From Chloroflexota bacterium (GTDB lineage: Bacteria > Chloroflexota > Anaerolineae > Anaerolineales > UBA4823), in assembly GCA_029782365.1 (NCBI GenBank), contig JAKOUW010000244.1:1-64000 (forward strand): a DNA stretch of 64,000 bases. Direction: 5' to 3'. Position numbers and translations under genes: made by a program. Positions 51,506 through 59,276 of the stretch are shown here, piece after piece (within the stretch, counting starts at the first letter, position 1; each line of letters starts with the position of its first letter). A model generated the notes under the pieces. The model was not told the DNA's origin. It did not search any database and was given only the letters and a program-made list of their open reading frames with translations.

Positions 51506-52942
51506 ATGTGGAATCATTATTATAGCGTTTCTTCGATTGATGAAGTTTTACAACTTCTATCAGAATTTGGACCTTCAGCACGTATTATCGCCGGGGCAAC
51601 CGATTTAATGCTTGAAATGGAACGAGGGGTAAGAAAAGGGATTAAAACCTTGATCGATGTAACACGGGTTGCCGGGTTAGACCAAATTGTGATGGATGAG
51701 GATATGGTAATCCACCTGGGGCCAACAGTTACTCATAACCAATGCGTTGGATCGAAGTTGATTGTGGAACATGCATTTCCTTTAGCCCAGGCAGCATGGG
51801 AGGTCGGAGCGCCCCAAATTCGCAATCGCGGGACGATTGCCGGGAATCTGATTACGGCCTCTCCAGCCAACGATACGATTACTCCATTAATTGCTTTGCA
51901 AGCTGTGGTCACCCTGCGTTCCTTGAGGGGAGAGAGAAGAATACCTCTGGCGAATTTTTATACAGGTGTGCGGAGAACGGTGATACAGCCTGATGAAATG
52001 TTAGTCTCAATTTCAATTCCGGCTCTACCGATTGACCGCAGAGGCATGTTCATTAAAGTTGGTTTACGACGAGCGCAAGCGATTTCCGTGGTGAACGCCG
52101 CCATTGTCTTGGATTTGGATTTAGGAAAGGCAATGAATGTTGTGATTGCTTTAGGCGCGGTAGCCCCAACGATTGTGCGTGCTTCAGAAGCAGAAAGTTT
52201 TCTCAATGGGAAGACATTAGAAGAGAATACGATCTTAGAAGCCGCAAGATTAGCGGTAAATTCAGTGCACCCAATTGATGACATTCGGGGTTCAGCAGAT
52301 TACCGCCTTGAAATGGTGCGCGTGTCTGTTATGAGAGGCTTACGCAGCCTGTCAGCTGGGAATGAAAAGATCGATTTTCCGGCTGAACCTGTCCTACTTG
52401 AGCAGCCAGAGGCGCAAAGCCACCCACCAGTCTTAAATGCATCCTATGCGTTCCATTGGAATGAAACAGATCAGGCTTGCGATGAACCCATCATTACCTG
52501 TGTAAATGGGAAAGAAATGAAATTTAAATCCGGACACCATAAGAGCTTACTTCGTTTGTTGAGGGAGGACGGCGGATTGATTGGGACGAAAGAAGGATGC
52601 GCCGAAGGCGAGTGTGGGGCATGCACAGTCATTTTGGATGGTAAAGCGGTCATGAGTTGTTTGGTACCGGCAGTGCGCGCCCACCTGGCTGAAATAGTCT
52701 CCGTCGAAGGCCTGGCCTCCGAAGGTAAATTACACCCCGTTCAACAAGCATTCGTGGATACAGGCGCTGTTCAATGCGGTTACTGCACACCAGGTTTCCT
52801 GATGTCAGCGTTCGTATTATTGGAAGAAAAGTCCAATCCTAGTCAAGACCAGGTGAAGCAGGCGATCACAGGCAATTTATGCCGGTGTACAGGATATTAT
52901 AAAATCGTTGAAGCTATTGAAAAAGCGGCCCATATGGTGTGA
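51506..52942 (+). CDS. Molybdenum hydroxylase, fused FAD and [2Fe-2S] subunits (CoxM-CoxS)
   Basis: 478 aa. Residues 1-290 are the FAD domain (RIIAGATDLMLEMERG at 26-41, RNRGTIAGNLITASPAND at 107-124). Residues 325-478 are the CoxS-type ferredoxin (KEGCAEGECGACTVIL, QCGYCTP, LCRCTGYY). It has no Mo-binding subunit next to it, and the fused arrangement is opposite to the XdhD-like gene in the same operon. The free-standing Mo subunit at 62751 could be its partner. Tightly linked to xdhC. Confidence 0.85.
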   Translation: MWNHYYSVSSIDEVLQLLSEFGPSARIIAGATDLMLEMERGVRKGIKTLIDVTRVAGLDQIVMDEDMVIHLGPTVTHNQCVGSKLIVEHAFPLAQAAWEVGAPQIRNRGTIAGNLITASPANDTITPLIALQAVVTLRSLRGERRIPLANFYTGVRRTVIQPDEMLVSISIPALPIDRRGMFIKVGLRRAQAISVVNAAIVLDLDLGKAMNVVIALGAVAPTIVRASEAESFLNGKTLEENTILEAARLAVNSVHPIDDIRGSADYRLEMVRVSVMRGLRSLSAGNEKIDFPAEPVLLEQPEAQSHPPVLNASYAFHWNETDQACDEPIITCVNGKEMKFKSGHHKSLLRLLREDGGLIGTKEGCAEGECGACTVILDGKAVMSCLVPAVRAHLAEIVSVEGLASEGKLHPVQQAFVDTGAVQCGYCTPGFLMSAFVLLEEKSNPSQDQVKQAITGNLCRCTGYYKIVEAIEKAAHMV

Positions 52943-52955
52943 AGGGAGTTATGCA

Positions 52956-53384
52956 ATGGGAAAATATAGCCGAGAATATACAAACCGGCGCTCAGAACGC
53001 AAATGGGAAATCCACCCGATTTGGCGGGGATTAGGATTTGTTCTCATTATTTTGATATTCTTTTCATCGGCAATTGCCGCCAGGCAATTAGTGAATATGA
53101 ACCGGGCAAGCCATTGGATATCTTTGAGCGGAGGCATTGACAATCCTGTCAACCTGGTGATTACGTTTGAATTATTGCCAAAACCAATTGACCTCAATTG
53201 GCTGATTAATTGGATGCCAGGTTACCCTTTCCGGATTTCAGAATTGATTGTATTTGTAGCTTGCCTGTTTATTCTCTATGGGCTGTTAAGTACAGTTTAC
53301 GCGGCTTTATGGCGGACGATGGCGCCAGTTCGCGATCCGTTCGATGCGCCGGAATATGATCAAAGAATAAGACGAAGAAAATAG
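52956..53384 (+). CDS. Small two-helix membrane protein of the hydroxylase operon
   Basis: 142 aa from ATG 52956, with GGGAG 7 nt upstream (longer versions overlap the previous gene). Basic N-terminus, then helix WRGLGFVLIILIFFSSAIAA (about 24-43) and a second helix ISELIVFVACLFILYGLLST (about 94-113); the C-terminus is charged. I recognise no family. The gene converges on the methyltransferase gene with 3 nt between stop codons. Confidence 0.7.
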   Translation: MGKYSREYTNRRSERKWEIHPIWRGLGFVLIILIFFSSAIAARQLVNMNRASHWISLSGGIDNPVNLVITFELLPKPIDLNWLINWMPGYPFRISELIVFVACLFILYGLLSTVYAALWRTMAPVRDPFDAPEYDQRIRRRK

Positions 53385-53387
53385 CTG

Positions 53388-54824
53388 TCAAGAGTAGAAC
53401 CGCAAGCCGCGGGGATAATGGTTCTTAAGAATCCCGTTGACGCAACGCGCCCAACCGATTGGAAATACTTTTTGCAATTCAGGCAGCTCGATACAGACAA
53501 CGATCCAGCCATCCTGGCAAGAATTAGGGAAAGTTTCTCCGCGCAAATACGCAGAAATTTCCGGGCTGGCGACATTGAGAATCACTTTCCGCCGAAAATT
53601 ATCTGCATCGCCTGCGAGAGCTAAAGCGTGAGAAGGTTCAAAACGATCTTTTTTTATTTGACCCAACCATAAACCTGGATGAATAAGGCGTAAGCCGGTT
53701 AAATCTGGTGTTTGAGAAGGTAAAGAATAAACATAATTTCCTTTTTGAACAAGGCTGCCAATAAGAGGTGGGGCAGTAAAATTGTCTTGGCAAAATTTTG
53801 TCCACAATTCAATGCTCTGCCTGGGTATAGATTGATTCCAGGATGGTGTTTTTGTGAATTCGGGTTCATCTTTACGGTGTAGCAAGGCAATAAAATGACC
53901 ATCGCCGCCTCCATCGAGGCTTTTGCGATGCGGCCAAAGCCGAACTGCATTTTCAAGCGAGTATATGCCAGCCTGTGGATGGCTTGACCAATCCGGCCTA
54001 CCAGGAGAGAACCCCGGGCATTTGGGTGGAGCAATTATTTCAAATTGATTTGAGCTCGACTTGGATAAGAAATTTGCCAGGATATCCTCGTTTTCTTCAG
54101 GAGAAAGCGTACAAGTGACGTAAACAAGCCGACCCCCAGGGCGAACCAACCTGGCTGCATGCGATAATATCTCGGTCTGCCTCAAAGCACAACCTTGCAC
54201 CAGACCCGGCGACCATGCTTTTCGAGCAGATTCGCTTTTCCGGAACATGCCCTCGCCGGAACAAGGCGCATCCATTAAGACCCGATCGAAAATCGGGCCA
54301 AAATGATTGGCCAACCGTTCGGGGGTTTCGTGAGTGATAACAACGTTCCTTGCCCCCCAGCGTTCGAGATTTTCGGCAAGGTCCCAAACGCGTTGAGGAT
54401 GGATATCATTCGCCACCAGGAGGCCTTCGCCACGCAAACGTGAAGCAATATGCGTGGACTTGCCGCCTGGAGCAGCTGCGATATCGATTATTTTTTCACC
54501 GGGTTGGGGATCCAGGATTGAAACTGCTGCCATTGCCGCGGTATCTTGTAAGTAATAGAGGCCAGCCTGATGGTAGGGGTGTTTTCCAAGCAAGGCGGCA
54601 TTATCGTTGTCTGCCAAAAAATATCCTTCAGGGCACCAATCAAGAGACTGGAGCCGGGTGATAAAACTGTGGACAAAAACCTCGTGGTTGGGGATTTTTA
54701 GCAAATTCACCCTTAACCCCGAAGATGATGGCTGAACGAAACTCGCCAGGAATTCCTTGAAATCTGGGCCATCTCCCATTAGTTTGGACATTTTTTGGAT
54801 GTATAGGAGGGGAAGATCGATCAT
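53388..54824 (-). CDS. RsmF-type rRNA (cytosine-C5) methyltransferase
   Basis: 478 aa. SAM-binding motif DIAAAPGGKSTHIASRL; catalytic cysteine motif LMDAPCSGEGMFRKSE and second Cys motif VYVTCTLSPEENE, the pair typical of NOL1/NOP2/Sun enzymes. The N-terminal and C-terminal extensions (pseudo-PUA-like end, FEPSHALALAGDADNFRRKV) match RsmF. It methylates a cytosine in 16S rRNA by inference. The gene overlaps the GNAT gene by 4 nt, so the minus-strand trio (aminotransferase, GNAT, methyltransferase) is one unit. Confidence 0.85.
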   Translation of the reverse strand: MIDLPLLYIQKMSKLMGDGPDFKEFLASFVQPSSSGLRVNLLKIPNHEVFVHSFITRLQSLDWCPEGYFLADNDNAALLGKHPYHQAGLYYLQDTAAMAAVSILDPQPGEKIIDIAAAPGGKSTHIASRLRGEGLLVANDIHPQRVWDLAENLERWGARNVVITHETPERLANHFGPIFDRVLMDAPCSGEGMFRKSESARKAWSPGLVQGCALRQTEILSHAARLVRPGGRLVYVTCTLSPEENEDILANFLSKSSSNQFEIIAPPKCPGFSPGRPDWSSHPQAGIYSLENAVRLWPHRKSLDGGGDGHFIALLHRKDEPEFTKTPSWNQSIPRQSIELWTKFCQDNFTAPPLIGSLVQKGNYVYSLPSQTPDLTGLRLIHPGLWLGQIKKDRFEPSHALALAGDADNFRRKVILNVASPEISAYLRGETFPNSCQDGWIVVCIELPELQKVFPIGWARCVNGILKNHYPRGLRFYS

Positions 54825-55474
54825 CCAGAATAAATCACGCGATTAGCGGCGTTGTAAGCTGTAAGCGACAACCTTGGGATTTTGCAATTAACATATTGGC
54901 TGGTAAACATACTCCAAACCATCATATCGTGCATTTTGGTTTCACCAAGTTGATTCCCATTGCGCGGCAGCCGGCGTTGTAAAGTGGCTTCATGAATAAA
55001 ACCTAATTTTTCAGGTACGGCAGCGCTGGCATGATTATCGATATCAATATGTATTTCGACTCGGTCTAATTTTTCGATTTCGAAACCGACTATGGTCAGA
55101 GCCGCAACCGTCTCGGTTGCAAAACCTTGTCTGGTGGAATCTGAGCGGATCCAATAACCTATTTCACGTGCGCACACACCAGAACGTGTATGTAAGCCTG
55201 TACCACCTAAAACACGCCTCTCCTGGCGGTCAAAGATGCCGTAGGTGAAATCCTGGCCCAGGTCAAAATTACCTCGAAAGCGGCGCAGGAGATCGATTTT
55301 TTGTTGAATTGACTGGGGCTCATTCTCTGCCCATGGCATCCAGGCGCGTAAATGATCTAAACTGGAATCGATTGCATCTTTTAACAAAGGTGCATCCACA
55401 GGTTGCCAGCACCGAATAACCAGGCGAGGAGTTTCAATGCGGTAGGCAGGTCCAGACCAGTATTCAGTGCTCAC
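54821..55474 (-). CDS. GNAT-family N-acetyltransferase (RimJ/L-like)
   Basis: 217 aa. The acetyl-CoA site is seen around REIGYWIRSDSTRQGFATET, with RLVIRCWQPVDAPLLKDAI at the N-terminus. C-terminal SAAVPEKLGFIHEATLQR is typical of RimJ/RimL enzymes that acetylate ribosomal or other N-termini. Overlaps both neighbours by 4 nt. The substrate is not known. Confidence 0.8.
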   Translation of the reverse strand: MSTEYWSGPAYRIETPRLVIRCWQPVDAPLLKDAIDSSLDHLRAWMPWAENEPQSIQQKIDLLRRFRGNFDLGQDFTYGIFDRQERRVLGGTGLHTRSGVCAREIGYWIRSDSTRQGFATETVAALTIVGFEIEKLDRVEIHIDIDNHASAAVPEKLGFIHEATLQRRLPRNGNQLGETKMHDMMVWSMFTSQYVNCKIPRLSLTAYNAANRVIYSG

Positions 55475-56820
55475 GAATCAGCTTCCTGATCTGTGATAGA
55501 AATCGCCTTGTCAAGAATTGAAAAACCTTCGGCAAGCTGAGCAGGGGTTATGATCAAAGGAGGTATGATCAGGATGGTATGCCAATGCGTATATACATAA
55601 AGGCCGGCTTCCAGGCAAAATTTCCGTAATGCAATCATTGCAGAGCTGGTGCCGTTGAATGCAGCAAAAGGTTCCTTTGTTTTTCGGTTTTTTACAATTT
55701 CAATCACCCCGAACAAACCGATATTGCGCACCTCACCTACAGAATTGTGATTTTCTCCTAATTCGGCGAGGAGTTGATGCAGGATTAGCCCCATTTCTTT
55801 GGCGTGAGCGATCATATGGTCATCTTGCATTGCCTTGATATTCGCATAGGCAGCGGCGAGGGAAATTGGATGAGCTGTGTAGGTTAATCCGCCTTGAAAA
55901 ACCCTGTCTTTGAAAAATTCAAAAATCTCAGGCTTCATACCTACAGCTCCAAGGGGGGCATAAGCGGAAGTCAGGCCTTTTGCCATTGTCATCAAGTCCG
56001 GTATAACATGCCAATGATCAATAGCAAACCATTCCCCCGTACGACCAAAGCCAGACATCACTTCATCAGCAATCATTAAGATACCATACCGATCACATAA
56101 AGCGCGCACACCTTGCATATAACCAGCAGGTGGGATTATCACTCCATTTGTTCCAGTAACACTTTCCAATAATATACCGGCAATCGTTCCCGGTCCTTCG
56201 TATTGGATGATTTCTTCGAGGTGGTTTAGATAGTCGAGACTAAATTCTGCTTCAGATATTTCTGGATTCAGCCGATGAAACGTCGAGCGGTAGCGATAGG
56301 GATCAAGAAAATGAACAACACCGGGCATCAATGTGGGCTCCCAGGGATGGCGTCGGGGATCTCCAGTGAGTGCCATCGCTCCAGCGCTGGCACCATGATA
56401 TGAGCGGTATCGTGTCAGGATTTTGTGCTTTCCAGTGAAAGCGCGCGCAAGTTTGATGGCATTTTCATTTGCATCGGCCCCTCCCAATGTGAATAAAAAT
56501 TTATTCAAAGTTCCAGGAGTGATCGAAGCCAGCAAGCTGCCTACAGCCGCTCTAGGCGCTGAAGCCATTCCAGGAGCAACGTAAGGCAGGTTTTGGGCCT
56601 GTTGGCAAATTGCGTCGATGACTCTTTGATCACCATGTCCGATATTGACGCACATGGTCATTGAATTGAAATCAAGATAGCGTTTTCCATCTACATCCCA
56701 AAAGTAGACACCTTTTGCTTTTGTGACGGCTATCGGGCTGACTTTTCCTTGCGCAGACCAGGTCCAAAACGAATGTTCAAGTGAGAGGGGAAGGATCTCA
56801 GAATCGAAAATGTTATACAT
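55471..56820 (-). CDS. Class III PLP-dependent aminotransferase
   Basis: 449 aa. Conserved fold-type I features are SYHGASAGAMALTGDPRRHP, GILMIADEVMSGFGRTGEW and PDLMTMAKGLTSAYAPLGAV, with the PLP lysine in MAKG. The closest group by pattern is the taurine/beta-alanine:pyruvate or similar omega-aminotransferases; the amino donor is uncertain. GGAGGTC precedes the start by 4 nt. It heads the minus-strand trio. Confidence 0.85.
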   Translation of the reverse strand: MYNIFDSEILPLSLEHSFWTWSAQGKVSPIAVTKAKGVYFWDVDGKRYLDFNSMTMCVNIGHGDQRVIDAICQQAQNLPYVAPGMASAPRAAVGSLLASITPGTLNKFLFTLGGADANENAIKLARAFTGKHKILTRYRSYHGASAGAMALTGDPRRHPWEPTLMPGVVHFLDPYRYRSTFHRLNPEISEAEFSLDYLNHLEEIIQYEGPGTIAGILLESVTGTNGVIIPPAGYMQGVRALCDRYGILMIADEVMSGFGRTGEWFAIDHWHVIPDLMTMAKGLTSAYAPLGAVGMKPEIFEFFKDRVFQGGLTYTAHPISLAAAYANIKAMQDDHMIAHAKEMGLILHQLLAELGENHNSVGEVRNIGLFGVIEIVKNRKTKEPFAAFNGTSSAMIALRKFCLEAGLYVYTHWHTILIIPPLIITPAQLAEGFSILDKAISITDQEADS

Positions 56821-56836
56821 ACATGACCTCCATGTG

Positions 56837-56845
56837 AGTATACCA
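56837..56845 (-). promoter_or_regulatory. Extended -10 promoter of the aminotransferase operon
   Basis: TGG followed by TATACT on the minus strand, an extended -10 element. No good -35 is visible at the usual distance. Confidence 0.45.
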
Positions 56846-56893
56846 GATTACAATGCGTGGCTCTTTGGTGATCATCAATCACCAATTAACTTC

Positions 56894-56944
56894 TTGAGGA
56901 GAGCGTGGTAAAATGATTATGATTACTTACCGATCGGTAAGTAA
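56894..56944 (+). promoter_or_regulatory. Promoter with 22-bp palindromic TetR operator
   Basis: -35 TTGAGG (56894-56899), 18-bp spacer, -10 TATGAT (56918-56923). A perfect palindrome with core ACTTACCGATCGGTAAGT, extending to 22 bp over 56923-56944, begins at the last -10 base and covers +1. A dimer bound here would block initiation, so the TetR protein encoded as the second gene probably represses its own operon. Confidence 0.7.
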
Positions 56945-56989
56945 ATAATGTTCACTTTACGTATAGATATTGAAAAGGAGTAACCAATA

Positions 56990-57415
56990 ATGAATATATT
57001 AATTGCCCTGCATAATTTGATGCGCTGGATTGTCATCATCATGGCGGTTGTTGCACTTTATCGTGCGTATGCTGGCTGGTTCGGGAAGAAAGATTTTTCA
57101 GAGCTGGATAGAAAAGTCGGTGTCTTTTTTGGAATGTCAATGGATATTCAAATGCTTTTGGGAATTATCCTGTGGATTTTCGGATTATGGGGGTGGAAGG
57201 TGTTTGGGACAGCAAATTCGGCATACTTTGCCATTGAACACGCTCCGGTGATGGTACTCGCTGTGGTTCTCAGCCACATAGGGAGTATCACGGCGCGCCG
57301 TGCAAAGGACAGCCAGGATAAACACAAGTCCGCGGCATTATGGTTCAGCGCCTCTGTTTTGTTAGTGCTCATTGCCATCCCCTGGATGCAGCGACCGTTA
57401 TTACCCCATCTATAA
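56990..57415 (+). CDS. Four-helix membrane protein under TetR control
   Basis: 141 aa with four hydrophobic helices (about 1-25, 45-68, 75-95 and 112-130). Histidines occur near helix ends: LIALHNLMRWIVIIM, YFAIEHAPVMVLAVVLSHIG. Proteins of this pattern are sometimes labelled cytochrome b-like, which would need the histidines to bind heme; this is not shown. First gene of a two-gene operon. Confidence 0.65.
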   Translation: MNILIALHNLMRWIVIIMAVVALYRAYAGWFGKKDFSELDRKVGVFFGMSMDIQMLLGIILWIFGLWGWKVFGTANSAYFAIEHAPVMVLAVVLSHIGSITARRAKDSQDKHKSAALWFSASVLLVLIAIPWMQRPLLPHL

Positions 57416-57423
57416 AAAAAATT

Positions 57424-57984
57424 ATGCGGGAACGAATCCTTCACTTTGCGCGTCAGTTGTTCATAGAATCTGGTTACGCTGGCGTTTCAATGCGTGAGAT
57501 CGCACAGGCAGTTGGAGTAAGCAAACCCGCATTATATTATCATTTTCGAGATAAAGAAACTCTGTTCCTGGCTATCGTGCTGGAATTCATCCAGGAATTA
57601 AACACTAAATTGCTGCATGTATCAGGTCAAACCACCATTCAAAAAATGGCTGCTGTGGTGAGACTGCTGATGAATTTGCCAATGGAAGAACGAGCTTTGA
57701 TATGCTTGTTGATCCAGGAAAGCCACCAATTGCCTGACGAAACCCGGGCATCGGTGTGGCTGAAATACCAGACCGAATTTCTTGACCCGATCCAGGCGGT
57801 ATATGATCACGGTGTACAAAATGGCGAATTCCGCCGGCTATCCGGTCATGTGGTTGTTTGGACTCTTCTGGGTATGGTGTATCCTTATACTTTTTCGGGA
57901 CAAAATAATGCTCATACAAAAGAAATGGAAGAAGAAGCCGGGGATCAGCTATTGGATATTTTTTTACACGGAGTAAAAGCATAA
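57424..57984 (+). CDS. TetR-family repressor
   Basis: 186 aa. N-terminal helix-turn-helix at about 15-50 (VSMREIAQAVGVSKPALYYH, FRDKETLF), then a ligand domain with little family similarity. It follows the membrane protein after 8 nt with no Shine-Dalgarno, so it is translated by coupling. The palindrome at 56923-56944 is its probable operator. The inducer is unknown. Confidence 0.85.
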   Translation: MRERILHFARQLFIESGYAGVSMREIAQAVGVSKPALYYHFRDKETLFLAIVLEFIQELNTKLLHVSGQTTIQKMAAVVRLLMNLPMEERALICLLIQESHQLPDETRASVWLKYQTEFLDPIQAVYDHGVQNGEFRRLSGHVVVWTLLGMVYPYTFSGQNNAHTKEMEEEAGDQLLDIFLHGVKA

Positions 57985-57993
57985 TTAAAAAAC

Positions 57994-58034
57994 AGCAGCC
58001 CATAAGGATTTAAGATGCTTGAGGGCTGCTTTAC
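57994..58034 (+). terminator. Terminator after the TetR gene
   Basis: Perfect stem AGCAGCCC / GGGCTGCT with a 21-nt loop, followed by TTTACTT. A weak but plausible intrinsic terminator. Confidence 0.55.
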
Positions 58035-58406
58035 TTAATTTCCACATAATCGTTTCCTAGATGGCTGAAATTATTCCGGCGCTTAAGATGGTATCAAGTG
58101 GGATGGGATTTGTTGTCGATATGCAGGTATGGAGGAACATTCCCTTGCTTTTTTCATTCCGCTGGCCGTTATCGAACAAAGTAAACTGGTATTTCAATCT
58201 ATGAAAAACGATCTCAGTTGCCTGAATAGGGCCGGATTTGCAGTGAGTTCGCATAGGGCTGGCTGTGTTCAAGGTGTCTCATACTGATAATGGCTTTCAT
58301 TGGTAGTCAAATTTCTTAGCTCATGATTGCCCGCAAATTACTTTTGGCTTTGTTTAAGGCTTAACCGAAAACACCATAACTCAAATAGCATTTTTCTTTT
58401 ATTTTG
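58035..58406. other. Gap without a supportable gene
   Basis: About 370 nt. There are short open frames on both strands (71 codons on the minus strand, 58057-58272; 48 codons on the plus strand from 58061), but they have no Shine-Dalgarno, no recognisable family and overlap each other. I see no gene here; remnants of a degraded gene are possible. Confidence 0.5.
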
Positions 58407-58415
58407 TGCTAATAT
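58407..58415 (+). promoter_or_regulatory. Extended -10 of the Crp/Fnr gene
   Basis: TGC followed by TAATAT, 10 nt before the ATG. With the usual start-site distance the transcript would have only about 4 nt of leader, and there is no Shine-Dalgarno. Confidence 0.45.
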
Positions 58416-58425
58416 TTGACGACGA

Positions 58426-59109
58426 ATGCAATATTCATTACCTATATTTGAAAATTTATGCCCGGGATGGGTAAAAACGGTTGAACTTGGAATCCGGCGG
58501 GAGTTTCAAAAAGGATGCCAAATCTTCGACTTAGAATCATCCATGAATGGAGTATATCTCGTACTCGAAGGCCAGGTGGAAATCCTTTTATATACACTTC
58601 AAGGCCCAGAAAAAATACTTTTTTATGTCGGGCCAGGTTGTATTTTTGGAGAAGTAGGCTGCTTTGTGTCAGGTGATACGGGGGAGGCGCGTATTCGGGC
58701 ACGTACTGATTGTGTGACATATTTTTTTTCTAGAGAGCTAATTGAAAATACAATTTCCAAGAATCACCCTGAATTGTTGATTGAGTTGATCCGAGTTGCA
58801 GCTTATAAGATTCGCATGTTCTCCGTACTTTTAAAAGATTCCTTGATTGGTGATAATTTTCAACGAGTATGTAAGAATTTGATTTACCTGGTGAAGTACA
58901 AGGGGATTCAAATCACACCAGAACAAAAGCGAGTGAAGTTTGATCCGGGTATATCACAGCAAGACCTGGCGCGCCTGATGGGGATTCATCGAGTAACTTT
59001 ATCTAAGGCAATCGGTCAACTTAAAACAATGGGAATAATTCACCATTTTACAAAGAATCGACTGGAAATCATTAATTACCAGGCTTTGGTCGAATTAACT
59101 GCAGAATAA
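58426..59109 (+). CDS. Crp/Fnr-family transcriptional regulator
   Basis: 227 aa. The cyclic-nucleotide-like barrel (about 20-125) shows GVYLVLEGQVEILLYTL, CIFGEVGCF and a dimer helix after LIELIRVAAYKIRMF. The C-terminal winged helix has ISQQDLARLMGIHRVTLSKA. No N-terminal four-Cys cluster of FNR is present. It lies just upstream of the IorA-IorB gene and may regulate it. Confidence 0.85.
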   Translation: MQYSLPIFENLCPGWVKTVELGIRREFQKGCQIFDLESSMNGVYLVLEGQVEILLYTLQGPEKILFYVGPGCIFGEVGCFVSGDTGEARIRARTDCVTYFFSRELIENTISKNHPELLIELIRVAAYKIRMFSVLLKDSLIGDNFQRVCKNLIYLVKYKGIQITPEQKRVKFDPGISQQDLARLMGIHRVTLSKAIGQLKTMGIIHHFTKNRLEIINYQALVELTAE

Positions 59110-59140
59110 TTTTCAAATTGTAGTTTTCGCTACTTTATTT

Positions 59141-59249
59141 TTGGGGGAAATTTTGTAAGATCTATTCTGTGTTATTAATATCTTGTCATTGCTTTAGTGA
59201 TTGAATCTTTCCGTCACCTATTATTAAAATTCGCCCTGATTTCCCCCAA
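59141..59249 (+). promoter_or_regulatory. Long-range 11-bp inverted repeat upstream of the IorA-IorB gene
   Basis: TTGGGGGAAAT (59141-59151) and its exact complement ATTTCCCCCAA (59239-59249) flank 87 nt. The right arm is about 14 nt upstream of the Shine-Dalgarno. It may be a pair of operator half-sites for a looping regulator, or an RNA stem in the leader. Confidence 0.45.
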
Positions 59250-59276
59250 CAATCATCGTTACAGGAGAAATAATTC

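Noticed and set aside
58057-58272. 71-codon minus-strand ORF in the gap before the Crp/Fnr gene
   Set aside because: No Shine-Dalgarno, no family pattern and an overlapping plus-strand frame of similar quality.
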